A stretch of 29,417 bases of DNA from UBA2402 sp044371005. GTDB lineage: Bacteria; Planctomycetota; Phycisphaerae; Phycisphaerales; UBA1924. The stretch's first letter is position 1, and each line of letters starts with the position of its first letter. A program made the position numbers and the translations under genes. The notes under the pieces are model-generated. The model was not told the origin of the DNA. It saw nothing but the letters and a program-made list of their open reading frames with translations, and made no database searches. Shown here one piece after another: positions 22,388-29,417 of this stretch. The stretch is from the NCBI GenBank assembly GCA_044371005.1, contig JBILUL010000048.1, forward strand, positions 1 to 29,417, written 5' to 3'.

Positions 22388-24238
22388 TCAGGGCGTTGTG
22401 ACCTGGTATCGAATCGTCGCCCTCACCATGAAGTGATCTGACGCGAACTGTCCCTGCGGGCGGGCCCGCTCAATGCTGGCCGCAAGCGTTGTGAACTGCG
22501 GCGATGCGAGGATCCAGTCGATGCGATCGCCGTTGATGATCGGCTTCCATCCGTTGAAGGTGGCTTCGTCGATATCACGAGCGGGATAGAGACTCCGGAA
22601 CGTATCGGCCAGAGTGCCTTCTCCTTCGCGAGCGACATTGATCAGCGTTCGGGCCAGATCGCTGTCGGCGCTGAGGTTGAAATCACCGGTGATGATGACT
22701 GATGCATCGCCTGCGAGCGAGGCGATCCGGTCACGAATGAGCTCAAGGCCGTTCTTTCGGGCCAGCTGACCGACGTGGTCCAGGTGTGTGTTGAGGACGA
22801 AGACTTTGCTGTTGCACGTCTTGTCGTGCAGGAGAACCCACGAGGCCATGCGTTCGCACGCGCCGTCCCAGCCGCGGGATCCGGGCGTTTCGGGTGTTTC
22901 GCTGAGCCAGAAGTGGCCTGCGCGTTCGAGTGAGAATCTGCTGGTGCGATAGAGGATGGGGGCGAACTCGCCGCGTCGGGATCCATCGGCACGGCCGACC
23001 CCGTGGAATGCGTGCGATGGCAGTGTTTCGATCAGCCAGTCTGCCTGCAGTGCCTCGACTTCCTGCAGTCCGATGATGTCGGGGTTGGCGTCGTTGATCG
23101 CACGCTTCACGGCCTGAGTGCGTCTGGTCCAGACATTGGGGCCATCGTCGGCACTGGCGTAGCGCATGTTGAACGAGGCGACTTCGAGCGTCGGCGCGGG
23201 TGGTGCTGCTGCGGGGAGTGGAGCAATGCCGGGGCTGACTTGTTTGAGCTCGCTGAGTGCGACGCGGTAGAGTGTTGCGCGACCTTCATCGGCGATCAGC
23301 AGCGTGCGATCGTCCTCGAAGCAGAGGCTCTCGCTGTCGCTTTCGCCGTCGGTGTAGCGGTAGGTGCGGCAGCTGACGCGTGCGGCAAAGAAGGGGGTCT
23401 GGAGTGATTCACGCTGGAAGAGCCAGATGCGTTCATAGGTGAGCACCGCGAGCGAGAGGCCGTCAGTGCTCGCCGCGGCGGCGGTGGCCTTGCCCATGAC
23501 ATCGAAGCGGTCGACGTACTCGAGCGTCGAGGGGTGCTCTTCGCTGAGATCGGTGACGCGGTACAGCGACGTGAAGGTGTCGGACCGGTGCTTGGTGAGA
23601 ATGTAGATGGAATCGCCGATGGTGAAGAGTGCTTCGGCATCGAAGTTGAACTGGTCCTTGGGTGCCGGGAACCGGGTCTGGTCGGGGTAGTTCACGACGA
23701 ACCTGCGGGCCTGCAGCGTCTGCTGGGAATCCGGGTCCGGCTCATCGGTGATGTAGAGGCACAGATCGGTCCGCGCGTTGGAGTTGTTGCCGACGTCAGC
23801 GATGATCATGCGGCCCGATGCATCGCGGGTGAGGTCTTCCCAGTCGCGGTTGGAGGCACCGGTCACCTTCACGCCCCGCGTGGAAGGCAGCATCGGTGGA
23901 GTTGAGGCTTCTGCGGCAGCCCCGAGGCGATCGAGTCGAACCGGGTAAAGGTTTGAAGGGTTGCCCGAGTCGCCCAGAGTCCAGAGGACTCCGGGAAACT
24001 TGCGGCTCATGATCATTCCCGAGACTTCCAGATCAGCACCGGGGGGGAGCTTGGCGATTGGCTGCAGGACCAGGTCGTCAGCGCGGGGCTTGGTGGTGTC
24101 GTGGGCATGCGCCAGGCTGGCCAGCATGACGGTGGTGACGAGTGTGAGGATCGCGGTGATCAGCAGGCTCGCCAGCAGGAAGCGAGGGGCAGAGGTCGGC
24201 GAGTGTGAGGACGAAAGCCCATCTGAGGCGCGGTGCAT
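22388..24238 (-). CDS. Secreted fusion: propeller-like domain + endonuclease/exonuclease/phosphatase domain
   Basis: 616 residues from the ATG at 24238. The frame opens earlier (24358), but that start would overlap the upstream gene. A hydrophobic segment at about 19-45 is a signal peptide or anchor. Residues 55-335 resemble a beta-propeller-type domain (VLWTLGDSGNPSNLYPV, RDWEDLTRDASGRMIIADVG, SLCFEDDRTLLIADEGRATL), found in exported proteins of unclear function. Residues 351-616 are an EEP-fold hydrolase: LEVASFNMRY, IGLQEVE (E393), NTHLDH (H485), ITGDFN (D519), DRIDWI and SDH (H602), so the metal and catalytic residues are present. The target (nucleic acid, phosphoinositide-like or other phosphodiester) cannot be told. 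A TAAACT lies 5 bases before the ATG; there is no Shine-Dalgarno. Confidence 0.85.
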   Translation of the reverse strand: MHRASDGLSSSHSPTSAPRFLLASLLITAILTLVTTVMLASLAHAHDTTKPRADDLVLQPIAKLPPGADLEVSGMIMSRKFPGVLWTLGDSGNPSNLYPVRLDRLGAAAEASTPPMLPSTRGVKVTGASNRDWEDLTRDASGRMIIADVGNNSNARTDLCLYITDEPDPDSQQTLQARRFVVNYPDQTRFPAPKDQFNFDAEALFTIGDSIYILTKHRSDTFTSLYRVTDLSEEHPSTLEYVDRFDVMGKATAAAASTDGLSLAVLTYERIWLFQRESLQTPFFAARVSCRTYRYTDGESDSESLCFEDDRTLLIADEGRATLYRVALSELKQVSPGIAPLPAAAPPAPTLEVASFNMRYASADDGPNVWTRRTQAVKRAINDANPDIIGLQEVEALQADWLIETLPSHAFHGVGRADGSRRGEFAPILYRTSRFSLERAGHFWLSETPETPGSRGWDGACERMASWVLLHDKTCNSKVFVLNTHLDHVGQLARKNGLELIRDRIASLAGDASVIITGDFNLSADSDLARTLINVAREGEGTLADTFRSLYPARDIDEATFNGWKPIINGDRIDWILASPQFTTLAASIERARPQGQFASDHFMVRATIRYQVTTP

Positions 24239-24273
24239 GGCGGAGTTTAGTCCACCGGGCTCCGGCCGTGTCG

Positions 24274-25026
24274 TCAGAAGGGTGGGCAGCGGCGCGTCGC
24301 CACATCGCAGACCTGCAGGTGTACGCGGGTCTGCCGCGATGCAACCTCGACCATCCATCGGAAGAGGATCAGTCCGACGACCATGAGGCCGATGGGTGAA
24401 GCCGTGTGCCAGGTTTCAAGCGTCGAATGAGCTTGATAGTGGTCGGCCGCATCGAAGGCGACGACATCCCAGAGGGCGTGCAACGTCATCGCCGCGGCGA
24501 AAGAAGCCACGATGGCGATCAGGGCACGTGGCGAGCGGGCGATCAGAAGGCCCACACCGAAGCTTCCGATTCCGCCCATGACCAGATGGCCTGCGAGCCG
24601 GATCGGTTCCTGGGCGGGGAGAAAGGGCGTGGGGGAGTTCCAGCCCAGCACGAGCACTGACTCGGCGAGCGCTGCTCCCAGTCCCGCAAAGGATCCGTAA
24701 AGAATGCCGTCGATGGGTTCTTCCATGTGACGGCGAGCGAGGGTCGCGAGGGTCAGGGGCACCAGGAGTTTCCCGAACTCCTCGGTGGAACCGGCGAGCC
24801 AGGCGAGGGCGGTATTGCTGATGAGATGGCCGCTCGAGGTGACGGCGCGGATGACCAGAACCTGGATCTCTCCAGCCGCCAGCATGCACGCGGCACCCAG
24901 CACCGTCGCGATGAGGAGCATCCAGCGGGATTCGGGCCGATAGAGATCGTACTTGATGACCAGCGCGCTCGCAGCCGCGGCACAGCACGCCAAGGTCAGA
25001 TAGAGTGCCAGGGTGGAGACAAGCAC
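24274..25026 (-). CDS. PrsW-type intramembrane metalloprotease
   Basis: A 250-residue membrane protein with about seven hydrophobic segments. The PrsW family cleaves anti-sigma factors or other membrane proteins. Its motifs are here: EEFGK with E82, E83 and K86, DGILYGSFAGLGAALAES with E122, GH at 146-147, and HALWD with H183 and W186. The start is a GTG at 25026 with GAGG 4 bases away, which is close. It lies 42 bp after motB and 35 bp before the fusion hydrolase, so it could be part of one transcript. No sigma or anti-sigma gene is nearby, so its substrate is unknown. Confidence 0.85.
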   Translation of the reverse strand: MLVSTLALYLTLACCAAAASALVIKYDLYRPESRWMLLIATVLGAACMLAAGEIQVLVIRAVTSSGHLISNTALAWLAGSTEEFGKLLVPLTLATLARRHMEEPIDGILYGSFAGLGAALAESVLVLGWNSPTPFLPAQEPIRLAGHLVMGGIGSFGVGLLIARSPRALIAIVASFAAAMTLHALWDVVAFDAADHYQAHSTLETWHTASPIGLMVVGLILFRWMVEVASRQTRVHLQVCDVATRRCPPF

Positions 25027-25068
25027 GGGGCCTCGCGGGACTGAGAATGGTTCACACGGCGATGGCGG

Positions 25069-25926
25069 TCAGTTCTCGCCAGCTGCTGCCGATTCATCGG
25101 GTGCCGCTGCAGGATCCGGCCCGACTTCCTGATTCGTGACGACAACCTCCACTCGCTGGTTGGCACGATCCTGCTGGCGATCAAAGGTCCGGCCGACGAC
25201 GCGGTTGTTGTCGCCGCATGCGACGAGCCTGAGGTTCTCCCACTTGATGCCACCCTCAACCAGTGCGATGGCGGCAGCAACCGCACGTTCGTGCGAGAGC
25301 GTCATGGCCTTGACCGGATTGCGCATCGTCTCAAATGGGCTGACATGGCCTCGTACTTCGATGACCCAGTGTTGATCCCGGAGATTTCGGGCCAGTTCGA
25401 TCAGCGTGGCACGCCCGGTTGAAGAGAGGACTGCTTCACGGTCGTCAAACTCCACCGCGGCGGTCACCTGCTCGTAATCGCTGGGGCGCGGTGCCTGGAG
25501 AGAGTCCGATTCGCCCTGCGGCCCTTCCTCGCGAACTTCGCCGCTGGTGCGCTGGAGCATGCGGCGGATGAGCGGGGCATCGGCCGGGTCCTTGGAGTTG
25601 ATGTCGACCTTGTTGTTGAAGGCTTCGCGCACGGCGATGACGAAGTCGAGCATCTCGGCGTTGGTCGACGCATCCGCGGCGTTCTCGCCATCGGTGGTGC
25701 CGCTGCCTTTTTGACCCATGTTCATGGCGAGCAGAATCACGAAGAATCCCATCATGAGCGCGACGTTGTCAGCGAACGAAATGAGCCATTCCGGTGCGCC
25801 CGATTCCTCGTGCTCGCCGCCACCGTGGCCAGCCCCCGGTCCGTGGCCGCCGCCATGGCCACCACCGTGACCACCGCCCTCGTGGCCGCCGCCATGCTCA
25901 TCGTGCTTTCCATGTTCTTCAGCCAT
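25069..25926 (-). CDS. motB: MotB-type stator protein with His/Gly-rich N-terminus
   Basis: A 285-residue peptidoglycan-binding half of the flagellar stator. Residues 1-43 are a His/Gly/Glu-rich tail (GGHGGGHGGGH; nine His in the first 39 residues) not normal for MotB. Next comes PEWLISFADNVALMMGFFVI, in which D53 is the ion-binding Asp of the single membrane helix (48-70). An OmpA-like domain fills about 150-270, with VAAVEF-like start, VIEVRGHVSP, LSHERAVAAAIALVEGG, VACGDNN and ANQRVEVVV. The family GHTD is changed to GHVS. It lies 48 bp after motA. No other flagellar gene is in the window, so a non-flagellar MotA/B or ExbB/D-like role is possible. Confidence 0.88.
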   Translation of the reverse strand: MAEEHGKHDEHGGGHEGGGHGGGHGGGHGPGAGHGGGEHEESGAPEWLISFADNVALMMGFFVILLAMNMGQKGSGTTDGENAADASTNAEMLDFVIAVREAFNNKVDINSKDPADAPLIRRMLQRTSGEVREEGPQGESDSLQAPRPSDYEQVTAAVEFDDREAVLSSTGRATLIELARNLRDQHWVIEVRGHVSPFETMRNPVKAMTLSHERAVAAAIALVEGGIKWENLRLVACGDNNRVVGRTFDRQQDRANQRVEVVVTNQEVGPDPAAAPDESAAAGEN

Positions 25927-25974
25927 AGGTGTGGACCGGTCCGGGGGAACAGGGATTCACGGAGAACAGAGGGA

Positions 25975-26757
25975 TCAGGCGGCCAGTCCGAGCTTGCCGC
26001 GTGAGGCCTGCGGGATGAAGGCGAGCATCTTGTCCTGCGTGACGCGGGGGTTGTCGCCGGCCTGGATGGAGAGGATGGCCTGGAGCATCATCTCGCGAGC
26101 GAGGATCTCCTCGCCGGAGCGAAGCGCGAGTTTGTCACCGATGGGACCGGCGATGGCGTTGGCCACGATCGCGCCGTACATGGTTGCCACGACGGCGATG
26201 CCCAGGGCGTGACCCAGCGCGCCGATGTCGGCGCTGGCCAGCTTTCCGAACATGCCGACCTGACCGACGAGCGTTCCGACCAGTCCGTATCCGGGGCCGT
26301 AGAGCTTGATGAGGTCGAAGAACTTCTTGCCAGCCTTGTGGCGATCCTGCATCGCCATCAGTTCCATTCGTGCTGTGGATTCAATCTGCCCGGGTTCGAT
26401 GCCGTCGACTGCCATCTTGAGCCCCGCGGCGAGGAATGGATCCTTGATGTTGGCCATCTCGCTCTCAAGTGCCAGAATGCCATCGCGGCGGGCCTTCTCC
26501 GAGAGTGCGGCCAGCTGCTTGATGATCTCGGGCATCGGCTGGGATTTGTGGAAGAGGAATGCTCGGAGATAGCCCGGAACGCACTTGAGGCGTTCCATCG
26601 GCATCGCCATGAAGACGACGCTCACGGAGCCGAAACCGACCATCAGCACGCCTTCACCAGAGAAGAACATCATGAGGTTTCCATGGGAAACCTCGATGAA
26701 GACGATGCCCAGCGCAGCGGCGCCGATCAGAATGCCGATGAGGCTGGCCTTATCCAT
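25975..26757 (-). CDS. motA: MotA-type stator protein
   Basis: A 260-residue membrane half of the stator with four hydrophobic segments (about 5-22, 33-52, 150-172, 183-205). The cytoplasmic loop has KARRDGILALE, where R90/R91 and E98 correspond to the torque-generating charges of MotA. KLYGPGYGLVGTLVG carries a Pro (P155) at the start of the third helix, like P173 of E. coli, and AGPIGDKL has P205 after the fourth. The ATG at 26757 is chosen because it gives MDKASLIGIL; an upstream start at 26802 would add 15 polar residues. No Shine-Dalgarno. Normally coupled with motB, which follows. Confidence 0.92.
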   Translation of the reverse strand: MDKASLIGILIGAAALGIVFIEVSHGNLMMFFSGEGVLMVGFGSVSVVFMAMPMERLKCVPGYLRAFLFHKSQPMPEIIKQLAALSEKARRDGILALESEMANIKDPFLAAGLKMAVDGIEPGQIESTARMELMAMQDRHKAGKKFFDLIKLYGPGYGLVGTLVGQVGMFGKLASADIGALGHALGIAVVATMYGAIVANAIAGPIGDKLALRSGEEILAREMMLQAILSIQAGDNPRVTQDKMLAFIPQASRGKLGLAA

Positions 26758-26839
26758 AGGGTGATCTCGTGTAAGCCGACTCCTGCGGGGGTATCGGCAC
26801 ATTCAGATCGTGGATGAAGGACAGCCGGGCCAAGGGTAA

Positions 26840-27349
26840 TCAGTGCTTGACGAATGTGCCGCGTTCGCGGTCCTTGGTCACACCCGGGAAGGGGAGTGCT
26901 CTCCCGTGCGCGACGCAGTAGACGCCAGGCGACAGGATGTTGCAGGCGAAGATGGCCTCGGTCAGGTTCTGCAGCGCATCGCTTCGCTTCATCTCATAGG
27001 GGCGCATGGCACCGGTGAGGACGATGGGAAGTGTGGCCTTGAAGTGCCGGAAGAGTTCTTCGCCGGTGCGTTCGAGGGTGTCGGTGCCATGGAGGATGAC
27101 GATCCCCTGCGGAGGCGGTGAGCCCGCCGCGGCGAGATTGACCGCGGCTACCACCCTGGAACGGTCATCATCCGTCATGTGGAGACTGTCCTTGCTCATC
27201 AGCTGGTTGATGCTGATGGACAGGTCGTCGAGGCGGAGCCGACGGAGCATGGTGCCGACGATGCTGCGCCGATTGTCCAGGCTTCCGGTCGCCTCGTCGT
27301 AGGTCTTTTCGATCGTGCCACCGGTGGTGATGAGAACGATGTGCCGCAT
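26840..27349 (-). CDS. One-domain asparaginase-family protein
   Basis: 169 residues that match only the N-terminal domain of bacterial L-asparaginases (full proteins are about 330). Visible: LITTGGTIEKTY with the nucleophile-type T12, VILHGTDTLERT with T89 and D90, and IVLTGAMRP. The C-terminal end is DRERGTFVKH. There is no decay in frame and it stops cleanly, so it is probably a genuine short-form family member, not a broken gene. Whether it hydrolyses asparagine is unknown, since the C-terminal domain helps form the active site by oligomer contacts in the long enzymes. No Shine-Dalgarno; TACCCT 6 bases before the ATG is a possible -10 element. Divergent repeats lie upstream. Confidence 0.85.
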   Translation of the reverse strand: MRHIVLITTGGTIEKTYDEATGSLDNRRSIVGTMLRRLRLDDLSISINQLMSKDSLHMTDDDRSRVVAAVNLAAAGSPPPQGIVILHGTDTLERTGEELFRHFKATLPIVLTGAMRPYEMKRSDALQNLTEAIFACNILSPGVYCVAHGRALPFPGVTKDRERGTFVKH

Positions 27350-27377
27350 GGGGAGAGGGTAGGAGGGGGGAGGGGAA

Positions 27378-27430
27378 AGTTCCGAAGTGCCTGAGTTCCG
27401 AAGTGCGCCGCGTGCTGCGAACTTCGGAAC
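27378..27430. repeat. Direct and inverted repeat upstream of the asparaginase gene
   Basis: AGTTCCGAAGTGC occurs twice (27378-27390 and 27394-27406, period 16), and GTTCCGAAGT (27395-27404) has a perfect inverted copy ACTTCGGAAC at 27421-27430. The set lies 29-81 bases before the asparaginase ATG and just after the fusA terminator. It could be an operator or a hairpin in the upstream transcript. Confidence 0.55.
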
Positions 27431-27435
27431 CAGCA

Positions 27436-27468
27436 ATGAAAAAACCCCCGCGAACATCGCGGGGGTTT
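27436..27468 (-). terminator. Intrinsic terminator of fusA
   Basis: AAACCCCCGCG (27442-27452) pairs perfectly with CGCGGGGGTTT (27458-27468) over a five-base loop. On the minus strand the hairpin ends in TTTTTT, about 30 bases after the fusA stop. It separates fusA from the asparaginase gene. Confidence 0.93.
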
Positions 27469-27498
27469 GGTGCAATCGGAACGGATCAGCTCGCGAGA

Positions 27499-29417
27499 TT
27501 ACTTCTTCGCGGCCTTGCCACCCTGCTGCTCTTCGAGGATCTGCTTCATGATGGCCACGGGCATCGGGCGATACTCGAGGAATTCCATCGTGCTGCTGGC
27601 GCGGCCCTGCGACATGCCGCGGAGGCTGGTCGTGTAGCCGAACATTTCGGAGAGGGGCACTTCGCAGCTGACGAGCTTGACGGGGTCACGATCTTCGGTG
27701 TCGATGATCATGCCGCGGCGAGACATCATGTCGCCAGTGACGTTGCCCAGGTAGTCGTTGGGAACGGTCACGACGACCTTCATGATGGGTTCGAGGAGGA
27801 CGGGGTTGGCCCGCTCGCAGGCTTCCATCAGAGCCAGGCGTCCTGCCTGCTCGAAGGCGATCTGCGACGAGTCGACGTCGTGGTAGGAGCCGTAGGTGAG
27901 GGTGACCTTGATGTTGATCAGCGGGTAGCCGAACTTCACGCCCGTCACCGCGGTCTGGCGAACGCCGTACTCGATGGAGGGGATGAACTCCTTGGGAATC
28001 GCGCCGCCGACGACGTCGTTTTCGAAGGCGATGTTGTCGGTGAAGTCGAGTTCCTCTTCGGCTGCCTGCTCGGCGGTGAAGGGTTCGAGGGTGATGACGC
28101 AGTCACCGAACTGACCGCGACCGCCGGACTGCTTCTTGAACAGACCGCGGACGTCCTCGACCTTGCGCTGAATGGCTTCGCGGTACGAAACCTTCGGCTT
28201 GCCGACGTTGACGTTGATCTTCATGTCGCGGACGAGCTTGTTCTTGATGATTTCAAGGTGGAGCTCGCCCATGCCCGAGATGATCGTCTCGCCGGTTTCC
28301 TCATCGAACTTGCTGCGGAACGAGGGGTCTTCGCGGCGGATGACGCCCAGTGCTTCGGACAGCTTGCGCTTGTCGTCCTGCGTCTTGGGCTCGATCGCCA
28401 TGGCGATGACGGGCTCGGGGAAGTGCATGCGTTCGAGGATGATCGGCTCATCGGCATCGCACAGCGTGTCACCCGTGTACGAATCCTTCACGCCCACGAC
28501 GGCAACGATGTTGCCTGCGGTGGTCGCATCCAGATCGTTGCGGTGCTGCGCGTGCATCTCGTAGATGCGGCTGACGTTTTCCTTCTTGCCGTTGCCGGGG
28601 TTGAGAAGGCGCGTGCCCTTGCTCAGCGTGCCCGAGTAGACGCGGATGTAGGTCAGATCGCCGTGCTTGTCGGAGACGACCTTGAAGACCAGCGCCGAGA
28701 AAGGAGCCGCGGGATCGTGCGGACGGCTGAGGGGCACGTCCTTGTCCTGGGGATCGGTGCCGGTGACGTCGGGCTTCTCGGTGGGGCTGGGGAGAAGGTC
28801 AACGACGGTGTCCAGCAGGAGCTGGATGCCGATGTTGCGGAGTGCGGCGCCGCAGAGGACGGGGTAGCACTTGCGCTCGATCACGCCCTTGCGAAGACCC
28901 ATGCGGATCTGCTCGACGGTCAGTTCCTTGCCTTCGAGGAAGAGTTCCATCAGCGTGTCGTCGAGTTCCGCGACCTTCTCGACCATGTCGCGACGCCACT
29001 TCTCGGCGTACTCGACCATGTCGGCGGGGATGTCCTGCTCGTTGACCGTGTCGCCCTTGTCGCCTTCGAAGAAGTACGCGCGGCGGGTGATCAGGTCGAC
29101 GACGCCCTTGTGGTCGTGGCCAAGACCGATCGGGATCTGGATGGCGATGCCGTTGGCGCCAAGGCGGGTCTTGATCGTGCCGAAGCTGAACTCGAAGCTC
29201 GCGCCGATCTTGTCCATCTTGTTGACGAAGCACAGACGCGGCACCTTGTACCGGTCGGCCTGACGCCACACGGTTTCAGACTGGGCTTCCACGCCTTCCT
29301 TGCCGTCGAACACGGCGACTGCACCGTCGAGCACGCGGAGCGAACGCTCCACTTCGATCGTGAAGTCCACGTGGCCGGGGGTATCGATCAGGTTGAGCTT
29401 GTATTCCTTGCCGTTGC
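27499..29417 (-). CDS. fusA: Elongation factor G (5' end cut by window edge)
   Basis: The translocation GTPase, lacking only its first part (roughly 75-80 residues beyond the window). The visible part begins NGKEYKLNLIDTPGHVDF: DTPGH is the G3 motif, NKMD in CFVNKMDKIG is G4, and GAALRNIGIQ lies where the G5 segment is. Later domains follow: GDTLCDADEPIILERMHFPE, ISGMGELHLEII, KKQSGGRGQFGDCVITLEPF, VVGGAIPKEFIPSIEYGVRQ and the C-terminal SLRGMSQGRASSTMEF. The end is Lys-rich (GGKAAKK). In most bacteria fusA sits upstream of tuf and the S10 operon together with S12 and S7; here it is some 6 kb beyond secY on the opposite strand. Confidence 0.97.
   Translation of the reverse strand, partial: NGKEYKLNLIDTPGHVDFTIEVERSLRVLDGAVAVFDGKEGVEAQSETVWRQADRYKVPRLCFVNKMDKIGASFEFSFGTIKTRLGANGIAIQIPIGLGHDHKGVVDLITRRAYFFEGDKGDTVNEQDIPADMVEYAEKWRRDMVEKVAELDDTLMELFLEGKELTVEQIRMGLRKGVIERKCYPVLCGAALRNIGIQLLLDTVVDLLPSPTEKPDVTGTDPQDKDVPLSRPHDPAAPFSALVFKVVSDKHGDLTYIRVYSGTLSKGTRLLNPGNGKKENVSRIYEMHAQHRNDLDATTAGNIVAVVGVKDSYTGDTLCDADEPIILERMHFPEPVIAMAIEPKTQDDKRKLSEALGVIRREDPSFRSKFDEETGETIISGMGELHLEIIKNKLVRDMKINVNVGKPKVSYREAIQRKVEDVRGLFKKQSGGRGQFGDCVITLEPFTAEQAAEEELDFTDNIAFENDVVGGAIPKEFIPSIEYGVRQTAVTGVKFGYPLINIKVTLTYGSYHDVDSSQIAFEQAGRLALMEACERANPVLLEPIMKVVVTVPNDYLGNVTGDMMSRRGMIIDTEDRDPVKLVSCEVPLSEMFGYTTSLRGMSQGRASSTMEFLEYRPMPVAIMKQILEEQQGGKAAKK

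Noticed and set aside
26840..27349. Calling the asparaginase gene truncated or a pseudogene.
   Set aside because: There is no frameshift, and the sequence downstream of the stop codon up to motA holds no remnant of the second domain.

Overview
The window looks like a chromosomal segment of a GC-rich bacterium, most likely a planctomycete of the Phycisphaerae type. This is an inference from three things: secreted proteins with dockerin-like EF-hand tails, one of them ending in a terminal Cys; a stand-alone one-domain asparaginase; and a ribosomal-protein cluster with unusual spacing and extensions. No 16S gene or search result is available to confirm it.

Left arm (1-7391): a partial secreted protein and a large secreted enzyme (phosphodiester glycosidase + GHL10-type glycoside hydrolase + five dockerin-like loops) lie on the minus strand. 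On the plus strand follow a tRNA-Arg(UCG) with an unusual A19-U56 pair, an OsmC-family protein and an isolated nuoF. A minus-strand secreted protein with two 27-residue EF-hand repeats closes this arm, with an intrinsic terminator behind it.

Centre (7563-21256): a merged S10-spc ribosomal operon on the plus strand, in the order S10, L3, L4, L23, L2, S19, L22, S3, L16, L29, S17, L14, L24, L5, S14, S8, L6, L18, S5, L15, SecY, with a strong terminator after secY. Order is canonical, but the spacers are long (up to about 380 bp) and rich in hairpins and short tandem duplications. No L30 gene lies between S5 and L15, and none of adk, map, infA or the alpha-operon genes follows secY. The most striking gene is L22: a complete L22 preceded, in the same frame and with a good ribosome binding site, by about 76 residues that look like a Cro/C1-type helix-turn-helix. 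S14 is short-type but has lost three of the four zinc Cys, L2 has a changed HP-GGG motif, L5 has a basic N-terminal tail and S5 an RG-rich C-terminal tail.

Right arm (21372-29417): a folD homologue in which all three classical catalytic positions (Lys, Gln, Asp) are replaced. Then a minus-strand run: fusA (5' end cut by the window edge), a terminator, a one-domain asparaginase, motA, motB with a His/Gly-rich N-terminus, a PrsW-type membrane protease, and a secreted propeller-like + EEP nuclease/phosphatase fusion.

The best candidates for something undescribed are the HTH-L22 fusion with a direct repeat just upstream of it, the FolD variant, and the covarying tRNA tertiary pair.
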